Assembly (NCBI RefSeq): GCF_001429065.1
Contig: NZ_LMIB01000001.1
Span: forward strand, 1,780,172-1,844,171
Reading direction: 5' to 3'
Length of the DNA stretch: 64,000 bases
Source of the DNA: Sphingomonas sp. Root710
Lineage (GTDB): Bacteria > Pseudomonadota > Alphaproteobacteria > Sphingomonadales > Sphingomonadaceae
Both the position numbers and the translations under genes were made by a program. The notes under the pieces are model-generated. The model had not been told where the DNA came from. It saw nothing but the letters and a program-made list of their open reading frames with translations, and did no database searches. This document shows positions 10,643 to 19,509 of this stretch, one piece after another; within the stretch, counting starts at the first letter, position 1, and every line of letters begins with the position of its first letter.

Positions 10643-12502
10643 TCAGGGCGTGAAACCGACGATCTTGTCGACAGAGGCCACCGTCACCGGGTGATAATGC
10701 GGCCGGGCGCCAGCATAGATGCGCTCGGCGATCGGCCTGCCCCACGCGCCCTGCTCGACCAGCGTCCGATAGACCGGACGGATCAGCAGCATCCGGCCGA
10801 TGCGCGGCAGATATTCTTCGGCCGATACCACCGCCGGCTGATAGCGGTTGCCGAGCGCCAACACGAGCCAGGCCGACCGAACATAGGCATTGGGCGAAGC
10901 CGACAGCCGCATTGCGCCGTCGAGTTCGGCCAGCCGTTCGGTAGACAGCTTGCGCGGCAGACCGTTGAGGAAGCGCTGCCACTCCTGGGTACCCCATGTC
11001 GAGAAAGGCAGTGTCCCGACCGGTGCGCCCTCGCTGACCTGTTCGATCGCTCGATCGACCTGCGCCAGCGTGGCCGAACGGACGCGGTAGGCGTTGCCAG
11101 GCAGGCCGGGCTGATAAGCCCAAGCATCGAGCTGCAACTGCTTCTCGAGCGCCGCGTCGCCCTTAACCAGCCGGGCGCGAATGTCCTTGAGGAAATTGGC
11201 GGTGGTCTGCGGCTGAAAGGCGTGCCGGTCGAAATAGGAGCGCAGATAGGCGTCCCACCGCGACCGGCCCACGGCATGTTCGATCGTCCGCAGGAAGATC
11301 GCGCCCTTGTTGTAGGCGAGTTCGCCATAAAGCTCCTCGGGCTCGCCGTGAAGGCGGGTGGCCGGCGGCTTGGCTTCCTTCAGATCGCGCTGGAGATCAT
11401 CCCATGACAGGTCGGCAAGAACCGCGGCGCGCTCCTTGCCATAGACGATCTCGTCGATACGGTTCTCGAAATAGGTGGTGAAGCCCTCGTTGAGCCAGCT
11501 GTCGGACCAGGTCGCGTTGGTGACGAGATTGCCCGACCAGCTGTGCGCCAGTTCATGCGCGACGACATCGGTGTTGGCCTTGTCGCCGGTGAAGATCGTC
11601 GGCGTCAGGAAGGTCAGCGTCGGGTTCTCCATGCCGCCATAGGGAAAGGACGGCGGCAGGACGAGCATGTCGTAACGGCCCCAGCGATAAGGTCCGTACA
11701 GCCCTTCGGCGGCGCGAACCATCTTCTCCGTGTCGTCGAGCTCGCGCGCGGCGGGGGCGAGCGTCACCGGCTCGGCATAGACCCCGGTGCGTGCACCCAG
11801 CGGCTTGAAGGCGAGATCGCCTACTGCAAGGGCGATCAGATAAGGCGGCACCGGATGCTCCATCCGGAAACGGTAACGCTTCCAGCTCTTGCCGGCGGGC
11901 TCCCCTCTGGGCGTCAGCCGCGTGCCGCTCATCACCGCGACGAGATCGGCCGGTACGGTGATCCGCGCAGACCAGCTCTGGCGGATACCGGGGCTATCCT
12001 GGGTGGGAATCCAGCTGCGATTCTCGATCGACTGGCCCTGGCTGAACAGGAAGGGCTTCTTCTTGCCGGCGGTGAGTTCGGGCGGCAGCCAGCCGAGCGC
12101 ACTGGCGTCGGGTTTCGAGTGGTAGGCGATGACGATCCGCCGCGCCGCGCCGATCCGGATGGTGAGCGGCGCCCCCTTATAATCGTCGGCCTTGCCGACC
12201 GCCCATGTCAGCGCCCGCCCGCCAGCATCGGTGATCCGCTCGATCACCAGCCCCTTGTCGTCGAGGATGATCTCCGACGCGCCGGGCTTCGCAGCGATAT
12301 CGAGCGTCGCGGAGCCCCGCATCACCTTCGCGGCGAAGTCGGCGCGCAGATCGAGATCGACGTGGGTGACGCGCGCCACCTCCGGCCGCGCATAGGACAG
12401 CGCATCGCGCGCGTCGGGGGTGGTGAGGATCGGCGAGGGTACCGGCGCGGCGGCGCTGAGCGGTGCGGCGAGCAGCAGCAAGGCGGGGAGGATGATACGC
12501 AT
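10643..12502 (-). CDS. Secreted M1-family zinc aminopeptidase
   Basis: A 619-residue gluzincin aminopeptidase of the leukotriene-A4-hydrolase-like branch of family M1. It has an N-terminal signal peptide (residues 1-19, hydrophobic run ending ASAA-like at PLSAAAP), exopeptidase motif GGMEN at 289-293, zinc site HELAH at 316-320 and the third zinc ligand E339 in WLNEGFTTYFE. It should remove N-terminal residues from peptides in the periplasm or outside. It lies directly downstream of sdhA on the same strand with about 108 nt between, so read-through from the sdhCDA operon is possible. Confidence 0.93.
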   Translation of the reverse strand: MRIILPALLLLAAPLSAAAPVPSPILTTPDARDALSYARPEVARVTHVDLDLRADFAAKVMRGSATLDIAAKPGASEIILDDKGLVIERITDAGGRALTWAVGKADDYKGAPLTIRIGAARRIVIAYHSKPDASALGWLPPELTAGKKKPFLFSQGQSIENRSWIPTQDSPGIRQSWSARITVPADLVAVMSGTRLTPRGEPAGKSWKRYRFRMEHPVPPYLIALAVGDLAFKPLGARTGVYAEPVTLAPAARELDDTEKMVRAAEGLYGPYRWGRYDMLVLPPSFPYGGMENPTLTFLTPTIFTGDKANTDVVAHELAHSWSGNLVTNATWSDSWLNEGFTTYFENRIDEIVYGKERAAVLADLSWDDLQRDLKEAKPPATRLHGEPEELYGELAYNKGAIFLRTIEHAVGRSRWDAYLRSYFDRHAFQPQTTANFLKDIRARLVKGDAALEKQLQLDAWAYQPGLPGNAYRVRSATLAQVDRAIEQVSEGAPVGTLPFSTWGTQEWQRFLNGLPRKLSTERLAELDGAMRLSASPNAYVRSAWLVLALGNRYQPAVVSAEEYLPRIGRMLLIRPVYRTLVEQGAWGRPIAERIYAGARPHYHPVTVASVDKIVGFTP

Positions 12503-12610
12503 CGGCTGAAGATGGCGATGATGCCGAACGGCTGCAACCCGCCCCGCGCCCGGCGGCGGATATAGAAAAGGGGGCCGAAGCCCCCTCTTCCGACCGCATG
12601 GAAGCGCCGC

Positions 12611-14413
12611 TCAGTAAACGCGCGGCTTGGGCTTCACATATTCGGCTTCGTCGGTGAGCGTGTAATCGTGCACCGGACGATAATCGATCGAGACCGCGCC
12701 CTTCTCGAACCAGGTGATGGTGTGCTTCATCCAGTTCTCGTCGTCGCGATCGGGGTAGCTCTCATGCATATGCGCGCCGCGGCTTTCCTTGCGGTTGGCG
12801 GCGGAATGCATCGTCACCACAGCCTGCGGCAGCATGTTGTCGAGCTCGAGCGTTTCGACGAGGTCGGTGTTCCAGATCAGCGAACGATCGGTGACGCCAA
12901 CATCCTGCAGATTGGCATAGACATTGTCGATCAGGCCGAGGCCCTCGCGCAGCAGCTCCTCGTCGCGGAACACCGCGCAATGCTTCTGCATCGTGTGCTG
13001 CATGTTCAGGCGGATTTGCGCCGTCGGCGTCCCGCCCTTGGCGTTGCGATAATGGTCGAGACGGGCGAGCGCCTTGTCGTCGGCTTCCTTGACGACCGCG
13101 CCATGCTTGCTGTTCGGCTTGATCAGTTCGGCGAGACGGAAGCCCGTCGCGCGGCCGAACACGACCAGGTCGATCAGCGAGTTGGAGCCGAGGCGGTTCG
13201 CGCCATGGACCGAGACGCACGCCGCCTCGCCCACTGCGAACAGGCCGGGGACGACCGTATCCGGGTTGCCATCCTTCAGCGTGACGACTTCGCCATGATA
13301 GTTACAGGGGATGCCGCCCATATTATAATGGACCGTCGGCGTGACCGGCAGCGGCTGGCGCGTCAGATCGACATTGGCGAAGATCTTGCCGGTCTCGGTG
13401 ATGCCGGGCAGCCGCTCCGCCAGCACCTTGGGATCGATATGATCGAGGTGCAGGTAGATATAGTCGCCATTCTTGCCGACGCCTCGGCCTTCGCGCATTT
13501 CCGCCGCCATCGAACGCGACACGACGTCGCGGCTGGCGAGGTCCTTCGCCGACGGGGCATAGCGCTCCATGAAGCGCTCGCCTTCGGAGTTGGTCAGATA
13601 ACCGCCCTCGCCGCGCGCGCCCTCGGTGATGAGCACGCCCGCGCCGTAGATGCCGGTCGGGTGGAACTGGACGAACTCCATGTCCTGCAGCGGCAGGCCC
13701 GCACGCAGCACCATGCCGCCACCGTCGCCGGTGCAGGTGTGCGCCGAGGTGGCGGAGAAATAGGTGCGGCCAGAACCGCCGGTCGCGAGGACGACGGCAT
13801 GGCTGCGGAAGCGATGGATCGAGCCATCTTCCATGCAGAGCGCGATCACGCCCTTGCACTCGCCATTCTCCATGATCAGGTCGAGCGCGAAATATTCGAT
13901 GTAGAAGTCCGCGTCATACTTCAGGCTCTGCTGATAGAGCGCGTGGAGCATGGCGTGACCGGTGCGGTCGGCGGCGGCGCAGGTGCGCTGCACGGGCGGG
14001 CCCGCGCCCATATTCTGCATATGGCCGCCGAACGGACGCTGGTAGATCAGGCCCTCGGCGGTGCGGCTGAACGGCACGCCGGCATGTTCGAGCTCGATCA
14101 CCGCGGCGGGCGCTTCGCGCACCATATATTCGATGGCGTCCTGGTCGCCCAGCCAGTCCGACCCCTTGACGGTGTCGTACATATGCCAGGTCCAGTGATC
14201 CGGGCCCATATTGCCGAGCGAGGCGGCGATGCCGCCCTGTGCCGCGACGGTGTGGCTGCGGGTCGGGAAGACCTTGGTGATGCAGGCGGTCTTGAGACCG
14301 GCGCCGGCCGCTCCCATGGTGGCGCGAAGGCCCGAGCCGCCCGCGCCGACGACCACCGCATCATAGAGGTGGTCGATGATCTTGTAAGCCGAGCCAGAGG
14401 ATTCTGTAGGCAT
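12611..14413 (-). CDS. sdhA: Succinate dehydrogenase flavoprotein subunit
   Basis: Catalytic subunit of complex II that oxidises succinate to fumarate. The 600 residues contain the dinucleotide-binding GAGGSGLR at 23-30, the covalent FAD histidine H54 in SHTVAAQGG, substrate-site HPTGI, and the C-terminal flavoprotein motifs [10 protein letters not shown]. Length and motif order are normal for SdhA. Its start overlaps the sdhD stop by one base (TGATG). The expected next gene, sdhB, is not downstream; instead the M1 aminopeptidase follows. Confidence 0.97.
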   Translation of the reverse strand: MPTESSGSAYKIIDHLYDAVVVGAGGSGLRATMGAAGAGLKTACITKVFPTRSHTVAAQGGIAASLGNMGPDHWTWHMYDTVKGSDWLGDQDAIEYMVREAPAAVIELEHAGVPFSRTAEGLIYQRPFGGHMQNMGAGPPVQRTCAAADRTGHAMLHALYQQSLKYDADFYIEYFALDLIMENGECKGVIALCMEDGSIHRFRSHAVVLATGGSGRTYFSATSAHTCTGDGGGMVLRAGLPLQDMEFVQFHPTGIYGAGVLITEGARGEGGYLTNSEGERFMERYAPSAKDLASRDVVSRSMAAEMREGRGVGKNGDYIYLHLDHIDPKVLAERLPGITETGKIFANVDLTRQPLPVTPTVHYNMGGIPCNYHGEVVTLKDGNPDTVVPGLFAVGEAACVSVHGANRLGSNSLIDLVVFGRATGFRLAELIKPNSKHGAVVKEADDKALARLDHYRNAKGGTPTAQIRLNMQHTMQKHCAVFRDEELLREGLGLIDNVYANLQDVGVTDRSLIWNTDLVETLELDNMLPQAVVTMHSAANRKESRGAHMHESYPDRDDENWMKHTITWFEKGAVSIDYRPVHDYTLTDEAEYVKPKPRVY

Positions 14414-14802
14414 CAGGCGGGCACTCCCCCAAATGCGATCTTGAGGATCGAGAAGATCGCCAGCGCGGCGCCCGCGATCGCGTAGAAATTGAGCAACAGC
14501 ACGCAGAAGACCTTGCTGCCTTCTTCATGCACATAGTCCTCCATGAACACCTGCAGCCCCAGCCGCATGTGATAGAAAACCGAGATCGTCAGCAGAATCA
14601 GCGGAACAGCAACTAGCGGCGCACCGATCCACTGCAGGACTGCGGCATGCTCCAGCGAGGGTAGCCGGAACAGCGAGACGACGAACCAGGTGGCGAGCAG
14701 CAGGTTGCCGACTGCGGTCACCCGCTGGCGCCACCAGTGCATCGAGCCATGCTTGGCCGAGCCGAGACCGCGGACGCGGCCGATTCCCGTTCCCGAACCC
14801 AT
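14413..14802 (-). CDS. sdhD: Succinate dehydrogenase membrane anchor subunit
   Basis: Small membrane anchor of complex II with three transmembrane helices in 129 residues. H78 in [15 protein letters not shown] is the likely haem b ligand, and the HxxxGLxVxxEDY pattern is diagnostic of SdhD. Together with SdhC it forms the ubiquinone-binding site. It is coupled to sdhC upstream and sdhA downstream by one-base stop/start overlaps. Confidence 0.94.
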   Translation of the reverse strand: MGSGTGIGRVRGLGSAKHGSMHWWRQRVTAVGNLLLATWFVVSLFRLPSLEHAAVLQWIGAPLVAVPLILLTISVFYHMRLGLQVFMEDYVHEEGSKVFCVLLLNFYAIAGAALAIFSILKIAFGGVPA

Positions 14803-15209
14803 TATTCCGCTCCCCGCGCCAGCCGGGCCAGGATCGGCCCCCAGATCAGCAGCGTTACCAGGACCGATCCGGCCATCGTCGCCAGTGCGCCCATCTTGTT
14901 GGTCTTAAGCTCATAGCCCGCACCGATATCGAGCACGAAGTGCCGCAGCGCCGAGAACATATGCTGGAAAAAGGCCCAGGTCAGGCCAATCCACACGACA
15001 TAGGCGAGCGGATGCCTGGCTACGGTCAGGAAGGTGGCATAGGCCTCCGGTCCGCTCGCGGCGGCGACCAGCCACCAGATGAAGCCAAGTCCCGCAACCA
15101 CGGCCATGCCCACGCCGGTCGCCCGGTGCAGGATCGAGACCACCATATGCGGTCCCCATTTCCAGATTGTGAGGTGTGGCGAAAGCGGACGCCCTGGATT
15201 GCGCGACAT
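14802..15209 (-). CDS. sdhC: Succinate dehydrogenase cytochrome b556 subunit
   Basis: Cytochrome b subunit of complex II, 135 residues and three transmembrane helices. The family signature SILHRATG at 25-32 and the haem ligand H83 within HMFSALRHFVLDIG are present. It is the first gene of sdhCDA and starts 160 nt from the divergent methyl-accepting receptor gene, so the sdhCDA promoter should lie in 15210-15370. Confidence 0.95.
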   Translation of the reverse strand: MSRNPGRPLSPHLTIWKWGPHMVVSILHRATGVGMAVVAGLGFIWWLVAAASGPEAYATFLTVARHPLAYVVWIGLTWAFFQHMFSALRHFVLDIGAGYELKTNKMGALATMAGSVLVTLLIWGPILARLARGAE

Positions 15210-15375
15210 GATGCCCTCCCTCTGTCGACGGCGACGTTCTTAGACGAAGCGCCACGCCATGCAAGGCGCTTAACCACAGTTTATCCGCCCTTTTCGAAAC
15301 AACCTCAACGCCCTGTTTACCATTGCCGCCTAAAACGGCGGTCACTCGCAGAATCAGAGGACGTACGGAGTCATG

Positions 15376-16734
15376 ATGGACGGTCAAGAGGTGAGCGCGA
15401 TCGGATTGTCCGATCAGGAGATCAGCCGCAAGATGCGCGTCTATGATCACCGCGGCGATCTCGACTCGCGACTCAAGGCGATCTGGACACGGTGCGGCGA
15501 AGAGTTGCTGGAAAGCCTGCGCGATTATTACGGAACCACCTTTGAGGTCGATAAGCAGAGCCAAGCCGCCTATGACAGCGTCGTCGGCGGAGAGGATGTC
15601 GTTACGCGCGCCACGCGTCTTTGGCGGGAGATTCTCAGCGAAGGCTTTACCATCGCCCAGCCCCGGGCCTATGCCAGCAATGCATTCGCATATGCCATGG
15701 CTGGCGGCGACAATAGCATGATCGCGCGTAAAACCTCTGGCGCGACGTCGCTCATCTGCCAGGAACTCATCCGGCGTTTTCCCGACGATCCCGATTTCGT
15801 AGCCAGCAGCTGCGATGCGATCATCGCCATGAACGCACTTTATTTCGACCTGGCCTTCACCGTGGTCGGTGCGCAGAACCGCGCCACCCATCATCAGGGC
15901 CTGGCGCATCAGAGCCGCGAGTTCCGGTCGAACATCTCCGAGACGCTCAGCCGCGCGCTGGGTGACAGCCGTGGCCTGCGCGAGCGGACCGGCCAGACCT
16001 CGCACGCCGCACGCGGCATGCTGGGCAAGACCTCCGAAGTCGCCGCCGCCGCCGAGCAGTCCGCCCTCGCCATGCGCGAAGCCGCCCACACCGCCGCGGG
16101 TCTGATCCGCGCGATCGAGGAAAGCCGCGCGGAGGTCGAGGTCGCGGCGCAGATCGCGACCCGCGCCGCCGACCGCTCGGTGCATGCCGTGGCGATCTCC
16201 GAAGTCCTGTCCGATCATGCCCAGGCGATCGAGTCTATCCTCGGCCTGATCCGCGACATCGCCGGCCAGACCAACCTGCTTGCGCTCAACGCCACGATCG
16301 AGGCCGCCCGCGCCGGCGACGCCGGACGCGGCTTCGCGGTGGTGGCGCAGGAGGTGAAGAGCCTCGCGAGCCAGACCGCCCGCGCCACCGACGACATCGC
16401 CGCCAAGATCGCCGCGATCCAGGCCGCGACCCGCCAAACCGTCGAGGCGAATGGCGCGATCCGCGACATCGTCGGCGAGGTCCAGACCTCCGCCGAGCGC
16501 ATCCGTACGACGATGGAGACCCAGGCGCAGACCGTCACCATGATCACCGCCGCCGTCGACGAGACCGCACTGGCCGCCGACTCGATGTCGACGACCATCT
16601 CCGCGATCCGCGCCGACACCGAAAGCGTCGCGGGCGAGATCGATCACCTCGAAGCCGGTTTCCGCCGCGTCGATGGCGAGCTGTCCAACCTGGAGACGAT
16701 CGCTGGCGACTTCGTATCGAAGATTGCAGCTTGA
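15376..16734 (+). CDS. Soluble methyl-accepting chemotaxis-type receptor with globin-like N-terminal sensor
   Basis: A 452-residue cytoplasmic receptor: no transmembrane segment, an all-helical N-terminal domain (about 1-170), then a long coiled-coil signalling domain whose hairpin tip ([20 protein letters not shown] and [19 protein letters not shown]) binds CheA/CheW. The N-terminal domain resembles the protoglobin/globin-coupled-sensor fold in size and in the helix before the linker ([14 protein letters not shown]), but I cannot place a haem-ligating histidine with confidence. Two ATGs are adjacent; the second (15376) has the better spacing to GGAG at 15367. No che genes are nearby. Confidence 0.85.
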   Translation: MDGQEVSAIGLSDQEISRKMRVYDHRGDLDSRLKAIWTRCGEELLESLRDYYGTTFEVDKQSQAAYDSVVGGEDVVTRATRLWREILSEGFTIAQPRAYASNAFAYAMAGGDNSMIARKTSGATSLICQELIRRFPDDPDFVASSCDAIIAMNALYFDLAFTVVGAQNRATHHQGLAHQSREFRSNISETLSRALGDSRGLRERTGQTSHAARGMLGKTSEVAAAAEQSALAMREAAHTAAGLIRAIEESRAEVEVAAQIATRAADRSVHAVAISEVLSDHAQAIESILGLIRDIAGQTNLLALNATIEAARAGDAGRGFAVVAQEVKSLASQTARATDDIAAKIAAIQAATRQTVEANGAIRDIVGEVQTSAERIRTTMETQAQTVTMITAAVDETALAADSMSTTISAIRADTESVAGEIDHLEAGFRRVDGELSNLETIAGDFVSKIAA

Positions 16735-16994
16735 TTTGATCTAGCCCTCAAACGCCGGGCGCGAGGCATCCGCCTCGCTTGGCTGCCTCGCATATGCTCG
16801 GGCGGCCGTTCGGCCTTGCGGGGCCTAAGGGCCTCGTTTGGTTTTTATCGTCATCCCAACGGAAGCTGGGATCTCCCATTCTCTTTCGGATTGAAGGCAA
16901 AGAGACCCCAGCTTTCGCTGGGATGACGGCCTGTGGGGACGGATAGCCCCACTTGCCGTTGCCACCATCCTCGCCTGCGCCTATCCCGCCCCTC
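16735..16994. other. Intergenic stretch with palindromic repeats, no gene
   Basis: The 260 nt between the receptor gene and the SDR gene contain no supported coding region. They hold GC-rich inverted repeats near 16798-16835 (GGCCGTTCGGCC and GGGGCCTAAGGGCC), which could act as a terminator for the receptor gene, followed by the larger palindromic element at 16849-16928. Confidence 0.6.
16849..16928. repeat. REP-like interspersed palindromic element
   Basis: The left arm begins CGTCATCCCAACGGAAGCTG (16849) and the right arm ends CAGCTTTCGCTGGGATGACG (16928). The arms are near-perfect inverted repeats of each other (about 26 nt including GGGATCTC / GAGACCCC), separated by about 30 nt. Elements with this CCCAGC-GAAA-GCTGGG arm are dispersed in many alphaproteobacterial genomes as small non-coding palindromes. 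It could form a strong hairpin in RNA. Only one copy is visible in this window. Confidence 0.7.
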
Positions 16995-17705
16995 ATGACC
17001 ATCAATATCTTCGCTACCGGCACCAGCCGGGGCATTGGCAGGGCGATCATCGAACGTTTCGCGGGAGAGGACGTCCGGATCATCGGCCATCGATCGGCTG
17101 ATCCCGACGACGTCACCGTCACCGCGGACCTGACCGACCCGACCGCACCGCGCCGCATCTGGGAGCAGGCGCTTGAGCAGCTCGACGGGCGGATCGACGT
17201 GCTGGTCAACAATGCCGGTATCTTCGAAGCCGTCTCGATCGACGCACCCGACGCCGCCTGGACCGAGGCGTGGAACCGGACGATGCAGATCAACCTGACG
17301 GCATCGGCCGAGCTTTGCCGCCTCGCCGTCCTCCATTTCCGCCGCCATGGCGGCGGACGGATCATCAACATCGCCAGCCGCGCGGCCTATCGCGGCGACA
17401 GCCCCGCGCACTGGCATTATGCGGCGTCGAAGGCGGGCATGGTGGCGATGACCAAGACGATCGCGCGCGGCTACGGAACCGAGAACATCCTGGCCTTTGC
17501 GGTCTGCCCCGGTTTTACCATGACTGGCATGGCCGAGGAGTATCTGGCCAGCCGCGGCGGCGACAAATTGCTCGCCGATATCCCGCTGGGCCGCGTAGCC
17601 GATCCGGCCGAGGTCGCCGAAACCGTCAAATTCCTGGCACTCGACGCGCCGCCCTCGATGACCGGGGCGGTGATCGACGTCAATGGAGCCAGCTATGTCC
17701 GCTAA
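16995..17705 (+). CDS. Short-chain dehydrogenase/reductase
   Basis: A 236-residue classical SDR. The NAD(P)-binding loop GTSRGIG is at 9-15, the NNAG motif follows, and the active-site pattern is S...YAASK (HYAASKAGM). The usual VCPGF motif and C-terminal TGAVIDVNGASYV are present, so the protein is complete. It probably oxidises or reduces a hydroxyl/keto group, but the substrate is unknown. The 3' end overlaps prmA by 11 nt, so the two are co-transcribed. Confidence 0.87.
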   Translation: MTINIFATGTSRGIGRAIIERFAGEDVRIIGHRSADPDDVTVTADLTDPTAPRRIWEQALEQLDGRIDVLVNNAGIFEAVSIDAPDAAWTEAWNRTMQINLTASAELCRLAVLHFRRHGGGRIINIASRAAYRGDSPAHWHYAASKAGMVAMTKTIARGYGTENILAFAVCPGFTMTGMAEEYLASRGGDKLLADIPLGRVADPAEVAETVKFLALDAPPSMTGAVIDVNGASYVR

Positions 17706-18675
17706 GACCCGCGCCAAGGAGCCGAAGGGTGATGGCGTGACCGGCTTCCCTTTCGCACCCGAGCGCGCCGGAAGCTGGAAGATCACCCTGCCCTGCAACA
17801 AGGCGGAGGGCGAGATGCTCGCGGGCGAGGTGCCGGAGATCGCCCTGCTCGATCCGCCGCCGACGCTGATGACCAGCGAGCCTGATCCCGACAAGCCCGA
17901 CGATTGGCAGCTCGACGTCTATGTCGAAGCCAAGCCCGACAAGGCGCTGATCGCGATGATCCTGGCGCTGGTGCCGAGCGCGAAGGGCCTGAAGCCCGCC
18001 ATCACCCATATCCCCGAGGAGGATTGGGTGACACTGTCGCAATCGGGGCTCGATCCGATCCGCGCCGGGCGCTTCTTCGTCCACACCCCCTATAATGCCG
18101 ATCACGCCCCCGACGGCATGACCGGCTTCGTGATCGACGCGGGCCGCGCCTTCGGCACCGGCCATCATGAGACGACCACCGGCTGCCTGATGATGCTCGA
18201 CAAGCTGCGCCGCAGCGGGCTGCGCTTCGACGATATCGCCGATGTCGGCACCGGCACCGGCCTCCTCGCCTTCGCCGCGCGCTCGCTGTGGCCGGCCGCC
18301 AAGGTGATCGCCTCGGACATCGACCCGGTCTCAATCGAGGTTACCGCCGAGAACGCCGTGGCGAACCGCATCCCGATCGGGCGCGGGCGCGGGCAGGTCG
18401 AACTGGTGGTCGCGGCGGAGCTCGCTCACCGGCGGCTCAAGGCGCGCCTGCCTTATGACCTGCTGATCGCGAACATCCTGGCCGGTCCGCTGATCGAACT
18501 CGCGCCTGTGTTCGGCCACGCCGTGCTGCCGGGCGGTTCGCTGATCCTAGCCGGCCTGCTCGATACCCAGGCCGAGGCGGTGGCACGGGCGTATCGTCGT
18601 CAGGGCATGTATCTTGCCGACAGCATCGTCCGCGGCGATTGGCCGACGCTGCGGATGGTCAAGCGGCGCAACTGA
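17695..18675 (+). CDS. prmA: Ribosomal protein L11 methyltransferase
   Basis: SAM-dependent methyltransferase that modifies ribosomal protein L11. The 326 residues include the substrate-recognition N-terminal domain, the PrmA signature AFGTGHHETT at 152-161, the SAM-binding motif I DVGTGTGLLA at 183-192 and the catalytic-loop motif ANILAGPL. The start at 17695 has GGAG 6 nt upstream, inside the end of the SDR gene. An upstream in-frame ATG at 17683 is less likely. It ends back to back with the convergent EVE gene. Confidence 0.92.
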   Translation: MSAKTRAKEPKGDGVTGFPFAPERAGSWKITLPCNKAEGEMLAGEVPEIALLDPPPTLMTSEPDPDKPDDWQLDVYVEAKPDKALIAMILALVPSAKGLKPAITHIPEEDWVTLSQSGLDPIRAGRFFVHTPYNADHAPDGMTGFVIDAGRAFGTGHHETTTGCLMMLDKLRRSGLRFDDIADVGTGTGLLAFAARSLWPAAKVIASDIDPVSIEVTAENAVANRIPIGRGRGQVELVVAAELAHRRLKARLPYDLLIANILAGPLIELAPVFGHAVLPGGSLILAGLLDTQAEAVARAYRRQGMYLADSIVRGDWPTLRMVKRRN

Positions 18676-19089
18676 TCAGCTGTCCGCCATCTTCAGGATC
18701 GTCCTCCATTGATCCGGGCTGACGGGTGACACCGACAGGCGGCTCTGACGCAGCATCGCCATCTCGGCGAGCGCGGGTTCTGCCTTCATCTCGGATAGCG
18801 TCACCGGACGCTTGAGCGCGCGAACCGGTGCCAGCTCGACCGCGACGAAGCGGCCTGCCGGGTCGCTCTTGTCGGGAAAGGCGGTACGGATCACCTTCGC
18901 GATCCCGACCACCGCCAGCCCCTCCTGTGAATGGTAGAAGAGGACCTCGTCACCGTCCCGCATCGCCTTCAGATGCAGCGCGGCAGCATTGTTGCGGACC
19001 CCGTCCCACACGGTTTTCCCGTCGCGCTGCAGATCGCCATAGGAATAGGCGTTGGGCTCGGACTTCACCAGCCAGTGCGAGGTGGTCAT
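18676..19089 (-). CDS. EVE domain-containing protein
   Basis: A 137-residue single EVE domain (PUA-like fold). The hallmark N-terminal WLVKSEP (residues 6-12) and the W(D)GVRN motif at 28-33 are clear, as is the FYHS segment. EVE and related YTH domains bind modified bases in DNA or RNA. It is the last confidently core gene before the proposed island boundary at 19.2 kb, transcribed away from it. Confidence 0.88.
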   Translation of the reverse strand: MTTSHWLVKSEPNAYSYGDLQRDGKTVWDGVRNNAAALHLKAMRDGDEVLFYHSQEGLAVVGIAKVIRTAFPDKSDPAGRFVAVELAPVRALKRPVTLSEMKAEPALAEMAMLRQSRLSVSPVSPDQWRTILKMADS

Positions 19090-19207
19090 TATCGGTCCCC
19101 TGTGTCGTCGCCAACGGACGAAGGCTATAGCCTCGACGCGAAAAAGACAAAGGACAAGCTGGCCGGTACGAAAGCACTCTCCCTTACCACCCCGCCGTCC
19201 GCATCTC

Positions 19208-19228
19208 TCACTCCCACTCGATTGTCTT
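19208..19228 (-). other. Candidate attachment-site remnant: 3' end of guaA
   Basis: Read on the minus strand, this 21-nt segment encodes K-T-I-E-W-E-stop. TIEWE is the near-invariant C-terminus of GMP synthase (GuaA), yet no other part of guaA is present: the frame upstream has no GuaA homology. A free-standing guaA tail is what a site-specific recombinase leaves at one end of an island that integrated in the 3' end of guaA. The orientation predicts that intact guaA lies on the minus strand at the far (right) end of the island. Confidence 0.55.
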
Positions 19229-19509
19229 CACGCCAATTAACAAATTGATTCTATTATATTTTCTTGAGCTTTGCAGTCTGGAATCCGCCCCCTAGCCTGT
19301 CAAAACTCTATGCTTATGAAAATGCGCCATTTTTTCCGCGAAAAATTTTTTCACCCCTTCGCAATCAATCGAAGACTATTGGTCAGAAGACCCGTGTCAG
19401 ATGCCGACTTGGACCCAACGCTACAAAACACTTCTACCGTCGGCCTACTACGCTATCATTCGAAGACTCTGCCTTCCAATAGCCCGGCAATGTCCAGCTC
19501 TGCGAAGGG
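19229..19509. other. AT-rich non-coding stretch next to the proposed island end
   Basis: About 280 nt with no convincing gene, visibly richer in A+T than the flanking core genes (TTCTATTATATTTTCTTGAG near 19249-19268). It separates the guaA-tail remnant from the decayed endonuclease gene. Its base composition fits newly acquired DNA or a recombinase-binding region, but I see no recognisable integrase gene. Confidence 0.4.

Noticed and set aside
12668-14485. 605-codon open frame antisense to sdhA
   Set aside because: Lies entirely opposite sdhA and shows histidine/arginine-rich shadow composition.
14911-16647. 578-codon minus-strand frame across the methyl-accepting receptor and sdhC
   Set aside because: Antisense to two genes with clear motifs; no recognisable domain.
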